The position numbers and the translations under genes are program-made. Positions 4,988 to 10,084 of a stretch of DNA of 10,084 bases are shown in pieces. Every line of letters begins with the position of its first letter. The stretch's first letter is position 1. The notes under the pieces were generated by a model. It made no database searches. It saw only the letters and a program-made list of their open reading frames with translations, and was not told the origin of the DNA. Origin of the DNA: Bacteroidia bacterium (GTDB lineage: Bacteria; Bacteroidota; Bacteroidia; Bacteroidales; Azobacteroidaceae); contig BNTW01000097.1 of NCBI GenBank assembly GCA_025996895.1, positions 1 through 10,084 on the forward strand. The letters are read 5' to 3'.

Positions 4988-7900
4988 ATGATTCAAAAAA
5001 GAAAGTATGCAAGAAAAAGACCGGCATTGCTGGTTATTGCGCTGCTATTCATGGGCTTCGTAAGTATGCAAGCCCAAGTTTCAGAAGGTTTTACGGTGAA
5101 AGGAGTCGTGTCGGCCGATGGCGAGACACTTCCGGGCGCAAGCATTACCGTAAAGGGAACGACTGCAGGAACTGCCACCGATTTGGACGGTAATTATTCA
5201 CTTACCGTTCCGAACGAAAAAGCAGTTTTAGTTGTTAATTACTTGGGTTATGTTACCCAAGAAATCACTGTAGGAAACCGCAGAGTGATTGATGTAACAC
5301 TCTCGGAAGATTTGAAAACATTGGACGAAGTGGTGGTGGTGGGTTATGGTACGATGAAACGGAGCGACCTGACGGGAGCTGTGTCATCCATCAAAAGCGA
5401 CGCTATCCTGAAATCCGTGCCTACTTCGCTCGACCAAGTTTTACAAGGTCGTGCAGCCGGTGTGCAGGTAACACAAAGTTCAGGTATGCCGGGTGCTGCC
5501 GCTTCGGTAAAAATCAGAGGGACAGCCTCTTTGAATCTTACTACCGAACCGCTGTATGTGATTGACGGGGTTGCCATTCAAGGTTCATCGGGTGTTACCA
5601 ATCCGTTAGCCTCTATCAATCCGCAGGATATTGTGTCGATGGACATTTTGAAAGATGCTTCGGCGGCAGCTATTTACGGTTCGCGAGGTGCAAACGGTGT
5701 CATTATGATTACTACGCGGCGCGGACAGACAGGCGAATCGAAAATTAATTACAACGGCTATATGGGTTGGCAAGAAATACCTACCCGTTTGGATGTACTT
5801 GATTTGCACGAGTATGCAGCCCATCGCAATGTATTGGCTGAAAAAGGCATGATTAACTACAACAACAGTTTTGTACGCCCCGACTTGTTGAGTGAAGGCA
5901 CTGACTGGCAAGATGTACTGTTTAATCAGGCATTTATGAATAATCATAATCTTTCGATTTCCGGAGGGAATGATAAGACTACTTACAATATAGGGGCCGG
6001 GTATGCCAACCAGGAAGGCATTGCCATCGGTTCGGGTTTCCAACGTTACAATTTGTCGGGAAATGTGGATTCCCAAGTAAAGTCTTGGGCGAAAGCAGGC
6101 GTTACATTTAACTTGTCCAACACTTTTCAACAACTGACGAATAACGACCAAAATTTGGTACAGGTAGCTATTCGCAGTACGCCGGATGTGCCTGCACAAA
6201 ATACAGACGGAACTTATTCTGCAGCGGATGAGCAATTTATGCCTACCAATCCGCTGGCCATGGCTAACTTAATAGAAAACAGCGTTGAAAGGCTTGGCAT
6301 ACGTGGAAACGGGTATCTGGAACTGACGCCCAAAGGCGTTTTGGACGGATTGACATTCCGTACGGAACTCGGATTCGATTTTAATTTTGCTAATTCCGAC
6401 CGTTTCCAACCGACGTATCGTTTGTCGCAAACGCAGTTTAATGAAACTAATACGCGCCGTGCCGAAAAACAGTACAACAAGTACTGGAATTGGGCGAATA
6501 CGCTGACTTATAACAAAACATTTGACGATATACATCGCCTCACAGCAATGGTGGGTATGGAATTCAGCAAATCGTACTGGAGCAACGTCTGGGGATTGAG
6601 AACAGGACTTCCAACAAATGATTATCCCGATTTGACGCTCGGTGATGCTAAAACTGCGGCTGCCGACGGACAGTCGGGCAAATTTCCGATGGTTTCATCA
6701 TTCGGACGTTTATTTTATTCCTACGACGATACCTATTTATTTACGGCAACCATCCGGCGGGACGGATCTTCTAATTTCGCCCCCGGTAACTATTGGAGTC
6801 TTTTCCCCTCCGTTGCATTGGCGTGGCGCGCTTCAAAATATTTAGAAAATGTGTCGGCAATCAACAATTTGAAATTCCGTCTGGGTTATGGCGGTATAGG
6901 AAACCAGAATATTGATAATGACCATTTTTCGTATTTAATGAAATATACCGTTCAGACAACACCTTGGGGAACAGGTCTTTATGCCTTAAATATGTTTGAT
7001 ATAAACGTAGCTTGGGAAACAACCTATATGTTGAATGCCGGCTTTGACTTGTCGATACTCGACAACCGGATTGACATGGTGTTTGACTGGTACAACAAAA
7101 CCACCAGCGACTTGTTAATGAATCGTATCGTTCCTACCTATATTCAGGCAGGTAGAAATTTGGCTTGGTCTAACCTTGGATCTTTGAGAAACCGGGGAAT
7201 AGAAGTTACGATCAACTCTTTAAATATCAATAAGAGAGATTTTAATTGGAGAACAAGCGTCAATTTCTCGTTGAACAGAAACAAAGTGATTGAAATGGGG
7301 GATAATTCCGATTCGAAATATACGATGTACGGACGGGTAGATGATAACTCTTGGGGTATGACAGGACAAACCGTCATTAACCGCACGGTAGTGGGGCATC
7401 CGATTGGCGAATTTTATGGCTATCAAGTTATCGGACGTTTTGAAAAAGCTACCGATTTCTACCGCATCGACGAAAAAGGCAATGTGGTACGCACTGCTGT
7501 AACCACTTTGAGTGATGGCAGCTTGCTTCCAATTAATGAAACTTCGGGTGTTTGGATTGGCGATTACATCTATAAAGATATAAACGGCGATGGCAAAATA
7601 ACGGAAGAAGACCGCACAGTAATAGGTAATCCCGAACCGAAATTCACTTATGGTATCAATAATTCGTTTACTTACAAAAATTTTGATTTGGGTATTCAGC
7701 TTACGGGAGTTTATGGAAATGATATAGTAAATTATGTGAGCCGCTATATGAACAATCCGCGGCGCAACATATCCAATCTTTTCATTTCGGCTTTGGATTA
7801 CGCAAAAATCGACTTGATTGATCCGAATGGTCCCAACGATTATCGCAATGTTCATGTAGTGGGAGGAGATCCGCATGCACCGCGCTTGCCGCTATCAACA

Positions 7901-8200
7901 GCTACCTCTGATTACGATTTTGCCTTTTCCGACCGTTTTATCGAAGATGGTTCGTATTTGCGCATTCAGAACGTATCTATCGGATATACCTTGCCGAAAG
8001 AGTGGTTAAGGAAAGTAGCGGTGGATAATGTTCGCATCTATGCAAATTTGCAAAATCTTTATACATTTACTAAATACAACGGTTTTGATCCTGAAATTGG
8101 TGAAAGTAACGGTTATGAAGGCTCAAAACTTATTTCGGTGGACAACGGACGCTATCCTTCGCCGCGTATTTATACTTTTGGTCTCAACGTAACATTTTAA
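4988..8200 (+). CDS. SusC/RagA-family TonB-dependent outer-membrane transporter
   Basis: A 1070-residue outer-membrane barrel that imports large nutrients, usually oligosaccharides, together with its SusD partner, powered by TonB-ExbBD. Residues 1-30 form a signal peptide (basic start, hydrophobic core, cleavage likely after MQAQ). Residues ~36-107 are a CarboxypepD_reg-like domain (FTVKGVVSADGETLPGASIT). DEVVVVGYGTMKR at 113-125 is the SusC-type linker before the plug. The plug spans ~126-245 with LYVIDGV at 189-195 and SMDILKDASAAAIYGSRGAN at 217-236, both family signatures. The rest is barrel and loops, with a calcium-loop-like DINGDGKITEEDR at 864-876 and a C-terminal YTFGLNVTF ending in Phe, the usual assembly signal. 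There is no STN domain before the plug, so direct signalling to an anti-sigma factor is not expected. Length is normal for the family. ATG 4988 is the natural start, directly before the signal peptide. The substrate cannot be read from the sequence. Confidence 0.97.
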   Translation: MIQKRKYARKRPALLVIALLFMGFVSMQAQVSEGFTVKGVVSADGETLPGASITVKGTTAGTATDLDGNYSLTVPNEKAVLVVNYLGYVTQEITVGNRRVIDVTLSEDLKTLDEVVVVGYGTMKRSDLTGAVSSIKSDAILKSVPTSLDQVLQGRAAGVQVTQSSGMPGAAASVKIRGTASLNLTTEPLYVIDGVAIQGSSGVTNPLASINPQDIVSMDILKDASAAAIYGSRGANGVIMITTRRGQTGESKINYNGYMGWQEIPTRLDVLDLHEYAAHRNVLAEKGMINYNNSFVRPDLLSEGTDWQDVLFNQAFMNNHNLSISGGNDKTTYNIGAGYANQEGIAIGSGFQRYNLSGNVDSQVKSWAKAGVTFNLSNTFQQLTNNDQNLVQVAIRSTPDVPAQNTDGTYSAADEQFMPTNPLAMANLIENSVERLGIRGNGYLELTPKGVLDGLTFRTELGFDFNFANSDRFQPTYRLSQTQFNETNTRRAEKQYNKYWNWANTLTYNKTFDDIHRLTAMVGMEFSKSYWSNVWGLRTGLPTNDYPDLTLGDAKTAAADGQSGKFPMVSSFGRLFYSYDDTYLFTATIRRDGSSNFAPGNYWSLFPSVALAWRASKYLENVSAINNLKFRLGYGGIGNQNIDNDHFSYLMKYTVQTTPWGTGLYALNMFDINVAWETTYMLNAGFDLSILDNRIDMVFDWYNKTTSDLLMNRIVPTYIQAGRNLAWSNLGSLRNRGIEVTINSLNINKRDFNWRTSVNFSLNRNKVIEMGDNSDSKYTMYGRVDDNSWGMTGQTVINRTVVGHPIGEFYGYQVIGRFEKATDFYRIDEKGNVVRTAVTTLSDGSLLPINETSGVWIGDYIYKDINGDGKITEEDRTVIGNPEPKFTYGINNSFTYKNFDLGIQLTGVYGNDIVNYVSRYMNNPRRNISNLFISALDYAKIDLIDPNGPNDYRNVHVVGGDPHAPRLPLSTATSDYDFAFSDRFIEDGSYLRIQNVSIGYTLPKEWLRKVAVDNVRIYANLQNLYTFTKYNGFDPEIGESNGYEGSKLISVDNGRYPSPRIYTFGLNVTF

Positions 8201-8211
8201 TTTAGAGAAAG

Positions 8212-9894
8212 ATGAAAAAACATAATAAAATAATTTTTTCGCTCGCACTTGCAGCACTGCTTCCGTTTGTTGCCTGCGACGATTTTTTGGAAAATTCGCC
8301 GAGCAATTCCATTGTGGGTTCTTCGCTCACCGACGAAAACTTACCGATGCTTGTTACCCCACTCTACAATCGTGCATGGTTTGGTTTCAACAGCAATTTC
8401 TATTTCGGGTTGGGTGATGGAATGGCATACAACCTCAATGCTCCTTATTCCGATTATATTTATCCGTTCAGCGATTTGGCGGTAACGGGGCTTACCGGCC
8501 CGTTGGTTTCGGCTTGGGAATCGCTTTATACGGTTGCCGTACGCGCAACAGGCGTCATCGAAACCGTTAAAGCAAGTCCGGCAAATGAAGAAGCCAAAAC
8601 CTTGTATATTGCCGAAGCGCGTTTTATGCGTGGTGTAGCCTACTGGTATCTTGCTTCGCTGTGGAATGATGTGATTATTGTGGATCAGGAACAGGAATTT
8701 GTGGACAATCCTGTTAAGCCCACTAATCCTAAAAAAGATGTTTATGAATATGCGATTCGTGATTTGGAATTTGCAGCTAAACATTTGCCCGAACAGGCAG
8801 TGGCGTCCGAACGAATCAATCGTTATTCGGCTTTTGGAATGTTATCGCGCTTGTATCTCGACTATTCGGGTTATGTAGCCTCTAACTTCGGTGCCAATCC
8901 GAACTGCGGAACACGCGATGAGGCTTATCTCGAATTAGCTAAAAAAGCGGCGGAAAAAGTGATTAACAGCGGCAAATATTCTTTATTGCCCAATTATGCC
9001 GATTTATTTACCATTGCTAAAAATAAAGATGCGGAAAATCCCGAAACTTTATTTCGATTGCGTTGGGTACCCGGTTTGACAAGCGAAACGGGCTACGGCT
9101 TAATTAATCCTCATCAAGCGTATTTTGCTTTCGGTTCGATAATAACCGGCGATGATGCTGCTTGGGGCGGTGGCGGAACGGGCTGTCCTTACGATATGAT
9201 TAAGGAATACGAAGCAGAAGACGTCATTCGCCGCAAAGCAACCTGGATGGGCAACGGCGACTATTATCCCGAAATCAATTCGGCGAACGGCGGTTTGACT
9301 TATGACGAAGCTACCATGTCGTCTGCGCCACGCTGGTTGAGTGTAAAAAAAGGAATTACCGGATCAAACAAAGACAATTCGGCTATCGGACGTATGAACT
9401 CGGCTTTGGATACTTATATGCTGCGTTATGCCGAAGTATTGTTGAACTATGCCGAAGCCGTTCTCGGAAACAACGCCTCTACGAGCAATGCTACGGCGTT
9501 GCAGTATTTCAACGCTATTCGGCAACGGGCAGGATTAGGAGCAAAAACGTCTATCACATGGAAAGATCTGCGTCACGAACGCCGGGTAGAATTTTGCCTC
9601 GAAGGACGTTATTGGTACGATTTGGTTGCTCGTGCCTATTATAATCAGCAAGAAATAATTAATTATCTGAATGATCAGAACAGGGGCGTAGTAGTTCAAT
9701 ATCTGTTTGATACTCCCAACGATTTACGCATAAATCCTGATCTTGACGAAGGTTCTCGTGCTGTGGGAACGGCAACCGCTGCCACTTTCCGTTTGCCTTA
9801 TCCCGAATCGGAATTGCTGATGAATCCGAAATTGCGTGAAACACCTGTGCCTTTTGAATTTACAGAAGACAAGATAACGGATTTGTTTAATTGA
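8212..9894 (+). CDS. SusD/RagB-family surface nutrient-binding lipoprotein
   Basis: A 560-residue surface lipoprotein that caps the SusC barrel and captures the substrate. Residues 1-21 are a lipoprotein signal with lipobox FVAC and lipidated Cys22. The following DDFLE is acidic, in line with the Bacteroidota surface-export signal. An N-terminal SusD-like region spans ~23-230, with the TPR-like AEARFMRGVAYWYLASLWND at 134-153. The RagB/SusD C-terminal region spans ~275-560, with LRYAEVLLNYAEA at 404-416, FNAIRQRAGL at 433-442, DLRHERRVEFCLEGRYWYDL at 452-471 and LPYPESELLMNP at 528-539, the last matching the family's closing 'IPxxEL..NP' motif. A glycine-rich WGGGGTGCPYD at 318-328 sits where binding loops usually lie. 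It starts 11 nt after the susC stop with a purine-rich AGAGAAAG in between, so it is in the same operon. Ligand unknown; aromatic residues likely to contact a glycan cannot be picked without a model. Confidence 0.97.
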   Translation: MKKHNKIIFSLALAALLPFVACDDFLENSPSNSIVGSSLTDENLPMLVTPLYNRAWFGFNSNFYFGLGDGMAYNLNAPYSDYIYPFSDLAVTGLTGPLVSAWESLYTVAVRATGVIETVKASPANEEAKTLYIAEARFMRGVAYWYLASLWNDVIIVDQEQEFVDNPVKPTNPKKDVYEYAIRDLEFAAKHLPEQAVASERINRYSAFGMLSRLYLDYSGYVASNFGANPNCGTRDEAYLELAKKAAEKVINSGKYSLLPNYADLFTIAKNKDAENPETLFRLRWVPGLTSETGYGLINPHQAYFAFGSIITGDDAAWGGGGTGCPYDMIKEYEAEDVIRRKATWMGNGDYYPEINSANGGLTYDEATMSSAPRWLSVKKGITGSNKDNSAIGRMNSALDTYMLRYAEVLLNYAEAVLGNNASTSNATALQYFNAIRQRAGLGAKTSITWKDLRHERRVEFCLEGRYWYDLVARAYYNQQEIINYLNDQNRGVVVQYLFDTPNDLRINPDLDEGSRAVGTATAATFRLPYPESELLMNPKLRETPVPFEFTEDKITDLFN

Positions 9895-9908
9895 TAATTT
9901 TGAAAAAT

Positions 9909-10084
9909 ATGAAAAATAAAAAAATAAAAAACAGTTGGGCGATATTTGCCCTGATTGGAGTCATATTCCTCTTTTCGTGTGAAGAAAAAGAAGATGCCAA
10001 TCTAAATACGCCATTCAAAATTGATCAGGTGTATCTGGAGAATGCACAATCGTCGGTTCCCGATCGTCCGGTTGAATTTGCACG
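9909..10084 (+). CDS. Surface lipoprotein of the susCD operon, possibly IPT/TIG type (3' partial)
   Basis: The first 58 codons of a gene cut by the window end, starting 14 nt after the susD stop. ATG 9909 opens a lysine-rich n-region (MKNKKIKNSW), a hydrophobic core (AIFALIGVIFLF) and a lipobox LFSC, so Cys24 should be lipidated. EEKED follows, an acidic stretch that fits Bacteroidota surface export. The mature start contains PFKIDQVYLENAQSSVPDRP and then VEFA. This resembles the opening of IPT/TIG-domain lipoproteins that often follow SusD in these operons, a resemblance recalled, not searched. Position alone also fits a SusE/SusF-like glycan binder. It probably helps bind the substrate at the cell surface. 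The lipoprotein call is firm; the domain call is tentative. Confidence 0.75.
   Translation, partial: MKNKKIKNSWAIFALIGVIFLFSCEEKEDANLNTPFKIDQVYLENAQSSVPDRPVEFA

Noticed and set aside
7220..7876. 218-codon open frame on the minus strand within susC
   Set aside because: Antisense to the conserved SusC barrel, with low-information composition and no recognisable family; treated as a shadow.
9911..9931. A-rich runs at the start of the third lipoprotein as a possible phase-variable tract
   Set aside because: The longest run is only about seven A, broken by T residues, and encodes the usual lysine-rich n-region of a signal peptide.

Overview
The window most likely comes from the chromosome of a Bacteroidota bacterium, probably order Bacteroidales. 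Four things point there: a tandem SusC/SusD pair, TAnnTTTG (-7 box) sequences ahead of gene starts instead of strong Shine-Dalgarno sites, lipoproteins with acidic residues right after the lipidated Cys, and an OadA-like carboxylase beginning MKREIKFSLLYRDMWQSSGK, a form I associate with Bacteroidales. The organism assignment is inference; no rRNA or other phylogenetic marker is present. All genes are on the + strand.

Layout. (1) 3-188: the C-terminal tail of a protein that starts outside the window and ends in one membrane segment and a basic tail. A perfect GC-rich palindrome with a T-tract follows. (2) 279-4821: a housekeeping or metabolic block of miaA (tRNA A37 prenyltransferase, a divergent form), an OadA/PycB-like carboxyltransferase with a lipoyl-like C-terminal domain that lacks the biotin-accepting lysine, and an ABC exporter half-transporter starting 4 nt after the carboxylase stop. 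(3) 4822-4987: a 166-bp regulatory gap with two nested inverted repeats and a -7-like box. (4) 4988-10084: a nutrient-uptake operon of the polysaccharide-utilisation type, with a SusC-like TonB-dependent outer-membrane transporter, a SusD-like surface lipoprotein 11 nt later, and, 14 nt after that, the start of a third lipoprotein cut by the window end.

How the genes work together. In region 4 the SusC barrel and SusD lid should form one outer-membrane import complex. The third lipoprotein sits where SusE/SusF-like or IPT/TIG-type glycan-binding lipoproteins usually sit. No glycoside hydrolase, protease or regulator is visible, so the substrate cannot be named. In region 2 the tight spacing suggests that the carboxylase-like protein and the ABC exporter are co-transcribed, but nothing shows a functional link.

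I did not find a clearly new system. The strongest leads are the carboxylase with no biotinylation lysine and its coupling to an exporter whose nucleotide-binding domain has lost the usual X-loop. Next comes the nested inverted repeat upstream of susC. No RNA genes, insertion sequences, CRISPR arrays or attachment sites were seen.
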